A stretch of DNA of 39,966 nt from the NCBI GenBank assembly GCA_902624495.1, contig CACNYH010000004.1, positions 1 to 39,966 of the forward strand. The letters run 5' to 3'. This document shows positions 7,483-16,035 of this stretch, piece by piece (position 1 is the stretch's first letter; the number at the start of each line of letters is the position of its first letter). Under the pieces are notes generated by a model. The model was given only the letters and a program-made list of their open reading frames with translations, was not told the origin of the DNA and searched no databases. The translations under genes were made by a program, and so were the position numbers. The stretch is from an uncultured Pelagibacteraceae bacterium. Lineage in GTDB: Bacteria; Pseudomonadota; Alphaproteobacteria; Pelagibacterales; Pelagibacteraceae.

Positions 7483-8301
7483 ATGAACGAAAAATACAAT
7501 GTATACCTTGTGTCTGACTCAACAGGTGAAACCCTTGATAGAATTTTTTTATCCCTTAAATCTCAATTTGAACACTTCGATTATGAAAAAAAAGAGTTTG
7601 CTTTTGTTAGAACAGAACAACAAATCGATAAAATCATCAAGGAATGTAATGAAATAGAAAACTCATTAATTTTATACACTATAGTTGAATCAAAGTTAGC
7701 TAAATACATTTCTAAAAAAAGTCAAAAATTTAACGTTCCCTGTTTTGGTATTTTAGGGAATTTAATATTAAGCTTTTCAAAATTGTTAAATCAAAAAGCT
7801 ATTCATAAGCCAAGCGCACAGCACGTTTTAGATGAGGATTACTACAAAAGAATAGAGGCAATCCAATTTACAATGTCTCATGACGATGGAAAAAAAGTTG
7901 ATGATATTAATAATGCAGATGTTATTTTACTGGGAGTGAGTAGAACTAGCAAAACACCTACTTCAATTTATTTAGCTAACAGAGGTTATAAAACAATAAA
8001 TATTCCTTTAGTTCTAGATCAGAAAATACCAGAGGGACTTACAAAAAACAAATCAGCGTGTATTATAGGATTAGTGGCTGACCCAGAGAGATTGGCTGAT
8101 ATTAGACGAAATAGAGTTGCCTTAATGAAAGATCATAAATTGAAAGATTATACTGATTTAGATTTTATTATAAAAGAGGTGGAAGAATCAAAAATTTTAT
8201 TCAAAAAAAATAATTGGCCATCCATTGATGTTACAAGAAGATCAGTAGAGGAAACGGCAGCTTCAATTTTGAAAATAATAGAAATTAAAAAAAACAAATG
8301 A
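7483..8301 (+). CDS. PEP synthase / PPDK regulatory protein (kinase-phosphotransferase)
   Basis: This 272-residue protein belongs to the DUF299 family. Members switch pyruvate phosphate dikinase or PEP synthase off by ADP-dependent threonine phosphorylation and on again by phosphorolysis. The family markers are the N-terminal YLVSDSTGETLDRIF and the P-loop-like GVSRTSKTPTSIYLANRGYK followed by NIPLV. The target dikinase is not in the window. It opens a tightly packed + strand operon, with maf overlapping by 4 nt (ATGA), then aroE, coaE and dnaQ. Homologues sit beside the origin in Caulobacter and Rickettsia. The E. coli name is ppsR; which dikinase is regulated here cannot be told from sequence. 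Confidence 0.93.
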   Translation: MNEKYNVYLVSDSTGETLDRIFLSLKSQFEHFDYEKKEFAFVRTEQQIDKIIKECNEIENSLILYTIVESKLAKYISKKSQKFNVPCFGILGNLILSFSKLLNQKAIHKPSAQHVLDEDYYKRIEAIQFTMSHDDGKKVDDINNADVILLGVSRTSKTPTSIYLANRGYKTINIPLVLDQKIPEGLTKNKSACIIGLVADPERLADIRRNRVALMKDHKLKDYTDLDFIIKEVEESKILFKKNNWPSIDVTRRSVEETAASILKIIEIKKNK

Positions 8302-8882
8302 AAATTATATTAGCCTCTAAAAGTGGAGTTAGAAAAAAGATATTAGATAAATATAAAATTGACTGTGAAGTAATCGTTTCAAATGTAGATGAGGATGAAG
8401 TAAAAAACTCTTTGTTAGACGAAGGTGCGGACCCCTCGATTGTGTCAAAAAATTTAGCTGAAATAAAATCAATTAAAGTAAGTAGCAAAAATCCTGATAG
8501 GCTAGTTTTAGGAGCTGATAGTGTTATCTCTCTTGAGAATGAATTAATAAATAAACCAAGATCCAGAGATGAAGCTCTTGAGATACTAAAGAAATTAAAT
8601 AATTCCAAACATTATTTGATAAGTTCGGTTTGTATTTCTAAAAATGGTGCGATGGTTTGGAATCATTCTGATTCTTCCGAGTTAAAAATGAAAAACTTGA
8701 CTGAAAAGAACTTAAAAGAATATCTTGAGAAGATAAGCACAGAAACCTTACTTGCTTATGGTGTTTACCAGATTGAGGCAAATGGATTGGAATTATTTGA
8801 ATATATTAAAGGTGATCGGGACTCAATTATGGGTTTGCCTATAAAACATATTTTAAACTATATTAAACAGATTAATAAATGA
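8298..8882 (+). CDS. maf: Maf family nucleotide pyrophosphatase
   Basis: Maf proteins hydrolyse non-canonical or modified NTPs to monophosphates and are linked to septum inhibition in some bacteria. The 194-residue protein shows the family pattern: N-terminal ILASKSGVRKKIL (the S-x-x-R substrate loop), the LGADSVISLE segment holding the catalytic Asp, KPRSRDEALEILKKL, and the C-terminal AYGVYQIEANG and GDRDSIMGLP. It overlaps the upstream gene by 4 nt and aroE by 4 nt, so all are translationally coupled. Which nucleotide it prefers (m7GTP, dTTP/UTP) cannot be assigned with confidence. The maf-aroE-coaE-dnaQ order is the usual alphaproteobacterial arrangement. Confidence 0.94.
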   Translation: MKIILASKSGVRKKILDKYKIDCEVIVSNVDEDEVKNSLLDEGADPSIVSKNLAEIKSIKVSSKNPDRLVLGADSVISLENELINKPRSRDEALEILKKLNNSKHYLISSVCISKNGAMVWNHSDSSELKMKNLTEKNLKEYLEKISTETLLAYGVYQIEANGLELFEYIKGDRDSIMGLPIKHILNYIKQINK

Positions 8883-9703
8883 TAAAAAAATTTGGAATCA
8901 TAGGTAATCCTATCAAACATTCATTATCACCGGTTCTTCATAACTATTGGTTCGAAAAATACAAAATCAATGCAAATTATTCTATCATCAATGTAAAAGA
9001 TGAGAATGAACTACCGGGTATTATTGAACAGATAAGGAATAAAGAGTTAAGCGGCATCAACGTAACTTTGCCTTATAAACAAAAAATAGTTTCACTCGTT
9101 GATACTATTGTAAATGATGCAGAGATAACAAGCTCAGTTAACACAATTTATCTTGATAACAAGCATACTATTATAGGAGAAAATACAGACGTTTTTGGTT
9201 TACAAGCAGCGTATTTAAAAGAAATAGATAATACATCAAAAAAGAAAGCCTTAATCATCGGTGCCGGAGGTGTTTCGCCATCTGTAATTTTGTCTTTACA
9301 GAAGTCTGGTGTTCAAGAAATATCGATTACTAATAGAACTAGAGAAAAATGTATTTTCTTAAAGAATAAATTTAATAACTTAAAGATTGTCGAATGGGCA
9401 AAACTAAAAGAAGAGATAAAAAATTTTGAGATAATAATTAATGCAACAAGTTTAGGTCTTAAAGGAAGCAAGGACTTTAATTTTAATTTTGATCAAACTA
9501 AAAGTAACCTGATTTATATAGATACGATTTATAATCCTTTGGAGACGAAAACTCTTAAGTTTCTAAAAAAGATGGATATCAAAGTTTTCAACGGTCTAAA
9601 TATGTTTATCTATCAAGGGCAAAAAGCATTTTATTTATGGAATAAAATTAATCCTGAAATTGATGAGAAATTGATTGAATTATTGGTTGCAAACTTAAAA
9701 TGA
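8879..9703 (+). CDS. aroE: Shikimate dehydrogenase
   Basis: AroE reduces 3-dehydroshikimate to shikimate with NADPH in aromatic amino-acid synthesis. The 274-residue protein has the substrate-binding GNPIKHSLSPVLHN, the catalytic Lys in NVTLPYKQKIV, the dinucleotide-binding IIGAGGVSPSVI, an NRT motif (ITNRTREKC) expected for NADP preference, NATSLGLKGSKDF and the C-terminal GLNMFIYQGQKAFYLW. It overlaps maf and coaE by 4 nt each. Nothing appears missing; the chosen ATG puts the GIIGNPIKHS motif at the expected distance from the N-terminus. Confidence 0.96.
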   Translation: MIKKFGIIGNPIKHSLSPVLHNYWFEKYKINANYSIINVKDENELPGIIEQIRNKELSGINVTLPYKQKIVSLVDTIVNDAEITSSVNTIYLDNKHTIIGENTDVFGLQAAYLKEIDNTSKKKALIIGAGGVSPSVILSLQKSGVQEISITNRTREKCIFLKNKFNNLKIVEWAKLKEEIKNFEIIINATSLGLKGSKDFNFNFDQTKSNLIYIDTIYNPLETKTLKFLKKMDIKVFNGLNMFIYQGQKAFYLWNKINPEIDEKLIELLVANLK

Positions 9704-10263
9704 ATAAAATAGGAATAACAGGTTCTTTATCCTCTGGTAAATCGACTGCAAGTAAGATTTTAGGAAACAAAGGACCCCTTTTTAGTGCAGATAGCATAGT
9801 AAAAAAACTTTACTCACAAAAAAAATTTAGAAAATATATCTCAAAAGAACTCAAAATTAAGAGTAGTTCTAATTTAAAAAGTTTAGTTAAACAAAAAATT
9901 TTAAATGATAAATCATTTTTCAAAAAACTTGAGAAAATTATTCACCCGTTAGTTAGAAAAGAAATGATTAAATTTATCAAAAAACATAAAAATAAAAAAT
10001 TTATTTTTTTTGAAATACCCTTGTTAGTAGAAAGTCGTTTAATGAAATATTTTGATACTATTTTTTTCATTAAAGCAAAACGAAATTTAAGGTTAAAACG
10101 ATTTAAAAAAAAAGGTGGCAATAATATTTTTTTTAATATACTTGATAAAAAACAATTGAGCGAAAAAAAGAAAGCCAAACATTGTGATCATGTAATTGTT
10201 AACGAAAAAAATATAAATATTTTAAAAAAAAGATTATTAGATATAATTAAAAAATATGAATGA
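9700..10263 (+). CDS. coaE: Dephospho-CoA kinase
   Basis: CoaE phosphorylates the 3'-hydroxyl of dephospho-CoA, the last step of CoA synthesis. The 187-residue protein begins with the P-loop IGITGSLSSGKST, followed by FSADSIVKKLY (the DxD-type substrate region), HPLVRKEM, and FFEIPLLVESRL, all in family order. It is very lysine-rich, and poly-A codon runs fill the C-terminal third, more so than its neighbours, which fits AT drift under weak constraint. It overlaps aroE by 4 nt and dnaQ by 8 nt. The P-loop glycine pattern is GSLSSGKS rather than the more common GSIGSGKS; function should be kept. Confidence 0.93.
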   Translation: MNKIGITGSLSSGKSTASKILGNKGPLFSADSIVKKLYSQKKFRKYISKELKIKSSSNLKSLVKQKILNDKSFFKKLEKIIHPLVRKEMIKFIKKHKNKKFIFFEIPLLVESRLMKYFDTIFFIKAKRNLRLKRFKKKGGNNIFFNILDKKQLSEKKKAKHCDHVIVNEKNINILKKRLLDIIKKYE

Positions 10264-10915
10264 AATTTTTCTAGATACCGAAACTACAGGATTATCTTTC
10301 AAAGATGGACATAAAATAGTAGAAATTGCTTGCATTGAGACAAAAGGTCTTGTCGCTACAGGAAAAGTATTTCACAAATTGATAAATCCTAAAAGGACTG
10401 TTCCAAATGATGCTTTAAAGATTCATGGTTACTCTCAGGAATTTTTAAGTGATAAAGATACATTTGATAAAGTAGCAGATGAATTTGTGAATTTTATTAA
10501 AGATAAGAAAATAATAATTCACAACGCGCCTTTCGACATAGGATTCCTTAATGGAGAATTAAGTATTGTAAAAAAGGAATCAATTAAAGAAGAATTAGTA
10601 ATTGATTCTTTAGATGTTGCGAGGAATAAATTTCCTGGAATGTCCAATTCTCTTGACGCGTTATGTAAGAGATTTAATATCGATCTCTCTAGAAGAATTA
10701 AACACAACGCGTTACTCGATTGCGAATTATTGAGAGAAGTTTATATAAATCTTTTAGATGCAAAAGAACCTAAATTTAATCTTTCGGTTAATAACATTGA
10801 GCAAAACATTGCTAAAAAAGAAAATTACAATAAAAAAGTCATAAAGATTTCAGAGGAGGAAATTTTAAATCATAAAAGCTTCTTAAAAAAAGAACTTAAA
10901 AAAAATTTTTATTGA
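10256..10915 (+). CDS. dnaQ: DNA polymerase III epsilon subunit (3'-5' exonuclease)
   Basis: DnaQ is the proofreading exonuclease of the replicative polymerase. The 219-residue protein has the three DEDDh exonuclease motifs: Exo I FLDTETTGLS at the very N-terminus, Exo II HNAPFDIGFLN near residue 90, and Exo III HNALLDCELL near residue 148. The C-terminal ~45 residues are charged and low in complexity, which fits the tail that binds the alpha subunit. It is the last gene of the five-gene operon and its end overlaps secB (convergent) by 7 nt, leaving no room for a terminator. Its place close to the presumed origin is conserved in Alphaproteobacteria. Confidence 0.95.
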   Translation: MNEIFLDTETTGLSFKDGHKIVEIACIETKGLVATGKVFHKLINPKRTVPNDALKIHGYSQEFLSDKDTFDKVADEFVNFIKDKKIIIHNAPFDIGFLNGELSIVKKESIKEELVIDSLDVARNKFPGMSNSLDALCKRFNIDLSRRIKHNALLDCELLREVYINLLDAKEPKFNLSVNNIEQNIAKKENYNKKVIKISEEEILNHKSFLKKELKKNFY

Positions 10916-11328
10916 ATTTTTCTCATTTGATAAAGTTTTTCAAAATCAACACTCTCGCTTATCTTAACGTCCTTAAATCCAGAATTTTCAAATAAATAAA
11001 CAAATATGCTTCGGAGTTCGTGATATATTTTATTAGGTACATCAATAAGTATAATTTTTTCCATTTCCTTGTTATCCATACTATTATTTGATAACTCGAC
11101 AATAGTTGCATAAACAATTTTTGTATCTATTTTTTCGAAATCATCTTTAGTTGGCGATAAATTTAAGGAAGTTAGCACCTCAATAATATTTTGTTTAACC
11201 TGGTTACTCTTAATTTCTACATTAATTTTATAATTTGCAATATCTTTTGAAAGTAAAAAAAAAGTTTTTGGATTAGGGATATTAAAATTTATGTGCTTTA
11301 TATATTTTCCAATAATTTTATAATTCAT
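10909..11328 (-). CDS. secB: Protein-export chaperone SecB
   Basis: SecB keeps secretory preproteins unfolded and hands them to SecA. The 139-residue protein is slightly short for the family. It shows the ordered signature YIKHINFNIPNP, then an alternating IANYKINVEIK strand, an ATIVEL strand, EKIILIDVPNKIYHELRSI and the final SGFKDVKISESVDFEKLY. Several normally conserved acidic and Pro residues in the middle are changed, so it looks fast-evolving, but the overall pattern is convincing. The gene overlaps the end of fxsA by 11 nt and is translated after it; its 3' end overlaps dnaQ. The secB-fxsA-tim44 neighbourhood is typical of Alphaproteobacteria. Confidence 0.88.
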   Translation of the reverse strand: MNYKIIGKYIKHINFNIPNPKTFFLLSKDIANYKINVEIKSNQVKQNIIEVLTSLNLSPTKDDFEKIDTKIVYATIVELSNNSMDNKEMEKIILIDVPNKIYHELRSIFVYLFENSGFKDVKISESVDFEKLYQMRKIQ

Positions 11329-11740
11329 CCTTTTCCTTTTTCACTATTTCTCCGTCTATGGTATCAATTTTCTCTTTATGCTTATCTACGGTAGTTCTAT
11401 TTTTAAAAATTATTTTAATCAAAACCCTCCTAGTGAAAGGGATTAAAAGAATAAATCCAATTAAGTCAGTTAAAAATCCTGGAATAATTAAAAGTACAGC
11501 AGCAAAAGCAATGGATGCACCTGATATTAGTTCATAAATAGGAACTTTATTTTGATATAAATTAATTAATCCAGATTTTAGAGTTTGAATGCCTTGAACT
11601 CTTGCAAAAAAAACACCAAGAACAGCAGTAAGAAAAATTAGAACCAAGGTACTCAAAGCTCCAATTTCTGAACCAATTTTTATCATAAAAAATATCTCTA
11701 AGGCAGGCAAAACTACAAATATTAAGAAAAATGTGTTCAT
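11318..11740 (-). CDS. fxsA: FxsA family membrane protein
   Basis: This 140-residue integral membrane protein has three to four hydrophobic segments: FFLIFVVLPALEIFFMI, IGALSTLVLIFLTAVLGVFFARVQG, and a longer ASIAFAAVLLIIPGFLTDLIGFILLIPFTRR. The PGFLTDLIGFILLIPFTR segment is the diagnostic FxsA motif. In E. coli overproduction eases exclusion of phage T7 by the F plasmid, but the normal role is unknown. The C-terminal tail is charged and presumably cytoplasmic. It diverges from the Tim44-like gene across about 44 bp and overlaps secB at its 3' end. Confidence 0.9.
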   Translation of the reverse strand: MNTFFLIFVVLPALEIFFMIKIGSEIGALSTLVLIFLTAVLGVFFARVQGIQTLKSGLINLYQNKVPIYELISGASIAFAAVLLIIPGFLTDLIGFILLIPFTRRVLIKIIFKNRTTVDKHKEKIDTIDGEIVKKEKDEL

Positions 11741-11784
11741 TTGTCTGATACAAAAATATATTATTAATGTATATTTATCAAATT

Positions 11785-12384
11785 ATGAGTAACAGTTTTG
11801 GTTATTTAGATATAATTTTACTTGGCATGATCGCAGGATTTATCATCTTGAGATTAAGAAGTATTTTGGGGAGAAAGACTGGTCACGAATCAAAAGTTTA
11901 CCCGAGTTTTGATGAAAAAAAATTTAGCATACCCAAAAAAGACGTTGAGCCAAAAAAACAAAATTTAGAAATACTAGAGGGAAAAGATAAAAAAGAATTT
12001 CTTAAAGGTGCTGAAATAGCTTACGAAACTATACTAACTTCTTTCGCAAACGGGGATTTAATTAAATTAAAATCATTACTTTCACCAAGTATGTTTTCAA
12101 ACTTCTCTGATGCAATTAAAGCAAGAAATAAAGAAAATATAAAATCTGAATTTACATTCATAGGCGTAAAAGAGTCCTCAGTTGAAAAATATGAAAAGAT
12201 CAAAGACAACTTGTTTGCCACTGTAAAATTTGTTGCAGAAGTCATTTCTGTAAAAAGAGACAAAGAGAACAAAATCATTGAGGGAAATCCAGATAAAATC
12301 AAATTTGTTTCAGATAACTGGAAATTTACAAAAAATGTAAATCAAAAAAGTCCGAATTGGTATTTGTCTGAAATTTTAAGTTAG
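11785..12384 (+). CDS. Tim44-like domain protein
   Basis: This protein has a single N-terminal membrane segment (FGYLDIILLGMIAGFIILRLR), a short charged linker, and a Tim44-like domain from about residue 70 to the end: EFLKGAEIAYETILTSFANGD, LKSLLSPSMFSNF, and a closing DNWKFTKN...NWYLSEIL. Tim44-like proteins of Alphaproteobacteria (TimA) are inner-membrane proteins related to the mitochondrial import subunit; their job in bacteria is unclear. I moved the start from 11767 to the ATG at 11785 because MSNSFGYLDII is the normal family opening, giving 199 residues. The stop overlaps the GTG start of smr by 1 nt. In many relatives mltA lies between these two genes; here it is absent. Confidence 0.88.
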   Translation: MSNSFGYLDIILLGMIAGFIILRLRSILGRKTGHESKVYPSFDEKKFSIPKKDVEPKKQNLEILEGKDKKEFLKGAEIAYETILTSFANGDLIKLKSLLSPSMFSNFSDAIKARNKENIKSEFTFIGVKESSVEKYEKIKDNLFATVKFVAEVISVKRDKENKIIEGNPDKIKFVSDNWKFTKNVNQKSPNWYLSEILS

Positions 12385-12803
12385 TGATCAAGAAAAAAGA
12401 TCTCGACCAAGATAATACAAAAGCTTGGGAAGAATATATCAAGAATCCATCTGATATCTACGATAAAGATAAAAAATATTCAAAAGAAAATTATAGAAAA
12501 GAAAGATTTAAATACGATCTTCACGGTTATACATTGGACGATGCCAACAGCAAGGTAAGAGAGATCATACTTTCGTGCAAAGAAAATAATTATAGAGAAA
12601 TATTATTAATTACTGGGAAAGGTTTACATTCAAAAAATGATAAAGATATCTATGTTTCAAAAAATCTTGGGACTCTAAGATATTCAGTTCCTGCATTTAT
12701 AAAATCTGAAGAGGAATTAACTAATTCTATAGTTTCTATTAATGAAGCTGATATAAAAGACGGTGGAGCAGGTGCAATATTAATAAAATTAAAAAATTTA
12801 TAA
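12384..12803 (+). CDS. Smr/MutS2-type domain protein
   Basis: The 139-residue protein contains a C-terminal Smr domain: the hallmark [15 protein letters not shown] (D-x-H-G), then [10 protein letters not shown], a [10 protein letters not shown] segment, and the final [11 protein letters not shown]. Smr domains are nucleases or nucleic-acid binders, recently tied to cleavage of mRNA at stalled ribosomes in other groups; the specific role here is unknown. It starts with GTG in a TAGTG overlap with the Tim44-like gene, so the two are coupled. Its 3' end overlaps hslU (convergent) by 6 nt. The first 45 residues are charged, with no recognised domain. Confidence 0.88.
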   Translation: MIKKKDLDQDNTKAWEEYIKNPSDIYDKDKKYSKENYRKERFKYDLHGYTLDDANSKVREIILSCKENNYREILLITGKGLHSKNDKDIYVSKNLGTLRYSVPAFIKSEEELTNSIVSINEADIKDGGAGAILIKLKNL

Positions 12804-14174
12804 TATAAATTTTGAAAGATCTGTATCTTTTACTAAATTCCCTAGATTGTCTTGAACAAATTTTTTGTCAACTGTAATTGTTTCTCCAGCTTTATCGGTT
12901 GCATTAAAACTTATATCGTCTAAAACTTTCTCAATGATTGTGTGAAGTCTTCTTGCACCAATGTTTTCTACTGATGAATTTACCTCTGCAGAGATTTTAG
13001 CAAGCATGTCAATACCGTCCTCAGAAAATTCAAGACTCACATCCTCAGTTTTTAATAGAGCTTTATATTGTTTTATTAAGCTGTTATCTGGCTCCTTTAA
13101 AATTCTTTTGAAGTCTTCTTCATTAAGAGCATTAAGCTCTACTCTTATCGGCAGTCTTCCTTGTAATTCAGGTAATAAGTCAGACGGTTTAGCCAACTGG
13201 AAAGCACCTGAAGCAATAAATAAGATATGGTCAGTTTTAATTGGTCCGTGTTTAGTGCTTACTGTTGTTCCCTCAATTAAAGGTAATAAATCTCTTTGAA
13301 CACCTTCTCTTGAAACGTCTCCTCCAACCCTATCACTTCTTGCAGAAACTTTATCGATCTCATCTAGAAATACTATTCCATTTTCTTCAGTTGCCTTTTT
13401 GGCTTCTTTAATTATTTTATCCTCCTCAATCATTTTGTCTGACTCTTGAGCGACTAGAATTCCGTGGGATTCTTTAACAGTCATTTTTTTCTTTTTACCT
13501 TTTTTATTACCCATAGATTTTCCCAGAATATCTCCGAGATTTACCATACCAACGTTCCCCCCAGGCATACCGGGTATTTCAAAACTTTGTAATCCAGTGG
13601 ATGTATTCTGAACTTCTATCTCTATTTCGTTATTGTCTAAGTCTCCATTTCTTAACCTTTTTCTAAAACTTTCTCTTGTAGCAACACTCGCTTTATTCCC
13701 AACCAAAGCATCTAAAACCTTTTCCTCGGCCTTTAATTCAGCTTTAGCTTTAACTTCTTTTCTTTTTCTCTCTCTTTCCATTGCTATAGCAATTTCAATC
13801 AAATCTCTGACGATTTGCTCAACATCTCTACCTACGTACCCAACTTCAGTAAATCTTGTTGCTTCAACTTTTATGAAAGGTGCTTCAGCTAATCTAGAAA
13901 GTCTTCTTGATATTTCAGTTTTTCCTACTCCTGTTGGACCGATCATAAGTATGTTCTTCGGCAATACTTCATCTCTCATTTCATCAGTAAGAGCCTGTCT
14001 TCTCCATCTATTTCTTAATGCAACAGCAACAGCTTTTTTTGCTTCCTTTTGACCGATTACATATCTATCTAGTTCTGAAACTATTTCTCTTGGGGAAAGA
14101 GCGCTGACCTTCGAGCTATCAGCTTTAGATCCTTTGACTAGTTTTAAATTCGTCTCTTTTTTTGATTTAGACAT
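12798..14174 (-). CDS. hslU: ATP-dependent protease ATPase subunit HslU
   Basis: HslU is the AAA+ unfoldase that feeds substrates to HslV. The 458-residue protein shows [20 protein letters not shown] at the N-terminus, Walker [17 protein letters not shown], the pore motif [16 protein letters not shown], a variable I domain (about 150-250) with a Lys-rich stretch, Walker [17 protein letters not shown], the [12 protein letters not shown] segment, and sensor-2 [20 protein letters not shown]. It directly abuts hslV upstream with no gap. The C-terminus ends SKFIL, matching the conserved tail that inserts into HslV. Confidence 0.98.
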   Translation of the reverse strand: MSKSKKETNLKLVKGSKADSSKVSALSPREIVSELDRYVIGQKEAKKAVAVALRNRWRRQALTDEMRDEVLPKNILMIGPTGVGKTEISRRLSRLAEAPFIKVEATRFTEVGYVGRDVEQIVRDLIEIAIAMERERKRKEVKAKAELKAEEKVLDALVGNKASVATRESFRKRLRNGDLDNNEIEIEVQNTSTGLQSFEIPGMPGGNVGMVNLGDILGKSMGNKKGKKKKMTVKESHGILVAQESDKMIEEDKIIKEAKKATEENGIVFLDEIDKVSARSDRVGGDVSREGVQRDLLPLIEGTTVSTKHGPIKTDHILFIASGAFQLAKPSDLLPELQGRLPIRVELNALNEEDFKRILKEPDNSLIKQYKALLKTEDVSLEFSEDGIDMLAKISAEVNSSVENIGARRLHTIIEKVLDDISFNATDKAGETITVDKKFVQDNLGNLVKDTDLSKFIL

Positions 14175-14714
14175 TTAAATTTTTTCCATTGTTACATTAT
14201 TGTTTGTAAATACGCAGATGTCTGATGCAACTTTTAAAGATTTTCTTGCTATCTCTTCGGCCTTCATATCAGTATCAATTAATACCTTTGCTGCTGCAAG
14301 AGCATAGTTACCTCCAGATCCGATTCCAATTATTCCGTCCTCTGGTTCTAAAACATCACCAGTTCCAGAAATTATAAAGCTATGATTTTTATCAGCTACT
14401 GCCATTAAAGCTTCTAATCTTCTTAAAAATTTATCACTTCTCCAATCTTTTGCTAACTCAACAGCTGCTCTTTGTAAGTTTCCAGCATGCTTTTCTAATT
14501 TTGCTTCAAGTCTTTCAAATAAAGTTAATGCGTCAGCAGTAGATCCCGCAAATCCTGCGATTACTCCTCTGCTCTCAATTTTTCTAACCTTCTTGGCTTT
14601 GCTTTTTAAAACTGTATTACCAAGACTTACTTGACCGTCGCCTGCTACAATGGTCTCCCCGCCCTTTCTAAGTAGCACAATTGTAGTACCGTGCCATTTT
14701 TCAGCTGTATTCAT
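14175..14714 (-). CDS. hslV: ATP-dependent protease proteolytic subunit HslV
   Basis: HslV is the threonine protease chamber of the HslUV complex. The 179-residue protein begins with a short propeptide MNTAEKWHG, after which the mature N-terminal Thr ([10 protein letters not shown]) would be exposed by self-processing. Other family motifs are [58 protein letters not shown] and [22 protein letters not shown]. The gene is first in a two-gene hslV-hslU operon and diverges from hisB across 96 bp, the common alphaproteobacterial arrangement. A heat-shock promoter would be expected in that gap, but I could not identify one. Confidence 0.98.
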   Translation of the reverse strand: MNTAEKWHGTTIVLLRKGGETIVAGDGQVSLGNTVLKSKAKKVRKIESRGVIAGFAGSTADALTLFERLEAKLEKHAGNLQRAAVELAKDWRSDKFLRRLEALMAVADKNHSFIISGTGDVLEPEDGIIGIGSGGNYALAAAKVLIDTDMKAEEIARKSLKVASDICVFTNNNVTMEKI

Positions 14715-14810
14715 AAAGTTATATGTGGAGATTATTTTGAGATCTTCAATAGTGATTTATTGATAAAATGGTCATTTAAATATATATCAAAGGTAAATCA
14801 GGCATAGTTT

Positions 14811-15401
14811 ATGAGTAGAAAAGCAAAAATTACCAGAAAAACAAAAGAGACCAGTATTTCTGTCGCGGTTAATCTAGACGGAAAAGGAAAGTATAAAATT
14901 AAAACTGGAATAGGTTTTTTAGACCACATGTTGGAGCAACTATCAAAGCATTCTCTTATAGATTTAGATGTTAAAGCAAAAGGTGACACGCATATAGATT
15001 TACACCACACTACTGAAGATACAGGTATAGCTATTGGTGAAGCTATTAAAAAAGCAGCAGGTAATCGAAAAGGAATTACACGATATGCATCAACAATGAT
15101 CCCTATGGATGAAACTCTAAGTCGAGTTTCAATAGATGTATCGAATAGACCTTATTTAATTTGGAAAGTAAATCTACCGGTTGAGAAACTTGGTGAGATG
15201 GATACAGAATTATTTAAAGAGTGGTTCCAAGCATTTTCACAATCAGCTGGAGTTACTTTACACATAGAAAATATTTACGGTGAAAATAGTCACCACAAGA
15301 TTGAGTCGTGTTACAAAGGTTTAGCTAGATCATTAAAAGATGCTTTAGCGATTGATAAAAGAATTAAAAACTCAATACCTTCGACAAAAGGCTCTATTTA
15401 A
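14811..15401 (+). CDS. hisB: Imidazoleglycerol-phosphate dehydratase
   Basis: HisB dehydrates imidazoleglycerol phosphate in histidine synthesis using a di-Mn site. The 196-residue protein is the monofunctional form, without the histidinol-phosphatase domain of enteric HisB. The metal ligands sit in [35 protein letters not shown] and the repeated half with [23 protein letters not shown]. It opens the his operon, with hisH beginning 5 nt after its stop. The start ATG gives the normal [17 protein letters not shown] opening. Confidence 0.98.
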   Translation: MSRKAKITRKTKETSISVAVNLDGKGKYKIKTGIGFLDHMLEQLSKHSLIDLDVKAKGDTHIDLHHTTEDTGIAIGEAIKKAAGNRKGITRYASTMIPMDETLSRVSIDVSNRPYLIWKVNLPVEKLGEMDTELFKEWFQAFSQSAGVTLHIENIYGENSHHKIESCYKGLARSLKDALAIDKRIKNSIPSTKGSI

Positions 15402-15406
15402 AATTG

Positions 15407-16033
15407 ATGAACGTCACTATTGTTGACTACCAATCGGGCAATATAAGCTCAGTCATAAACTCTTTTACAGAGGTCGCTAAAGGTAAAGTTAATCTAGAGG
15501 TAACTTCAGACATCAAGAAAATTAAGTCTTGTGATAAGATTGTTTTACCAGGGCAAGGTTCATTTAAAAGCTGTGTTGACTCTCTTAATCAAATTAAGGG
15601 ATTAGTTGATACACTTAAAGAATTCGCAATAACAAATAAGAAACCGTTATTAGGAATCTGTGTAGGCTTACAAATGTTCGCGGATATTGGGTATGAAGAA
15701 GCAGAAACAAAGGGATTAGGTTGGATTTCTGGTAAAGTTTCTAAAATTGATAATCAACATGGAAAATTTAAACTTCCACACATTGGATGGAACGAAATCG
15801 AAATTCAAAAAGAAAGTAAAATATTTAAAGATATAAAAAACAAATCTCATATGTACTTCGTTCATAGTTATGAGTTTATTCCTAAAGATAAATCAGTTAT
15901 TTCAGCAACAACAGACTATTCGTCAAAAATTGTATGTGCTGTAGAGAAAGAAAATTTATTTGGAACACAATTTCACCCAGAGAAAAGCAATATAATTGGT
16001 CTAAAAATAATTAAAAACTTTATTGAGCTATAG
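15407..16033 (+). CDS. hisH: Imidazole glycerol phosphate synthase, glutaminase subunit
   Basis: HisH supplies ammonia from glutamine to HisF for synthesis of imidazoleglycerol phosphate and AICAR. The class I amidotransferase triad is visible: Cys85 in LLGICVGLQMFAD, His190 and Glu192 in GTQFHPEKS. An oxyanion-type GQGSF loop and HIGWNEI are also present. The ORF track begins at a TTG (15404); I chose the ATG one codon later because the protein then starts MNVTIVDYQSGN, typical of the family, giving 208 residues. It is separated from HisF's gene by the unknown ORF and hisA. AICAR made here feeds PurH, encoded at the left end of the window. Confidence 0.97.
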   Translation: MNVTIVDYQSGNISSVINSFTEVAKGKVNLEVTSDIKKIKSCDKIVLPGQGSFKSCVDSLNQIKGLVDTLKEFAITNKKPLLGICVGLQMFADIGYEEAETKGLGWISGKVSKIDNQHGKFKLPHIGWNEIEIQKESKIFKDIKNKSHMYFVHSYEFIPKDKSVISATTDYSSKIVCAVEKENLFGTQFHPEKSNIIGLKIIKNFIEL

Positions 16034-16035
16034 TT

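Noticed and set aside
9942-10178. Reverse ORF of 78 aa within coaE
   Set aside because: Phe-rich antisense shadow of the poly-Lys part of coaE.
12961-14052. Forward-strand ORFs of 112 and 139 aa across hslU
   Set aside because: They lie antisense to hslU, whose motifs are all intact; composition is hydrophobic/Ser-rich as expected of a complementary-strand shadow.
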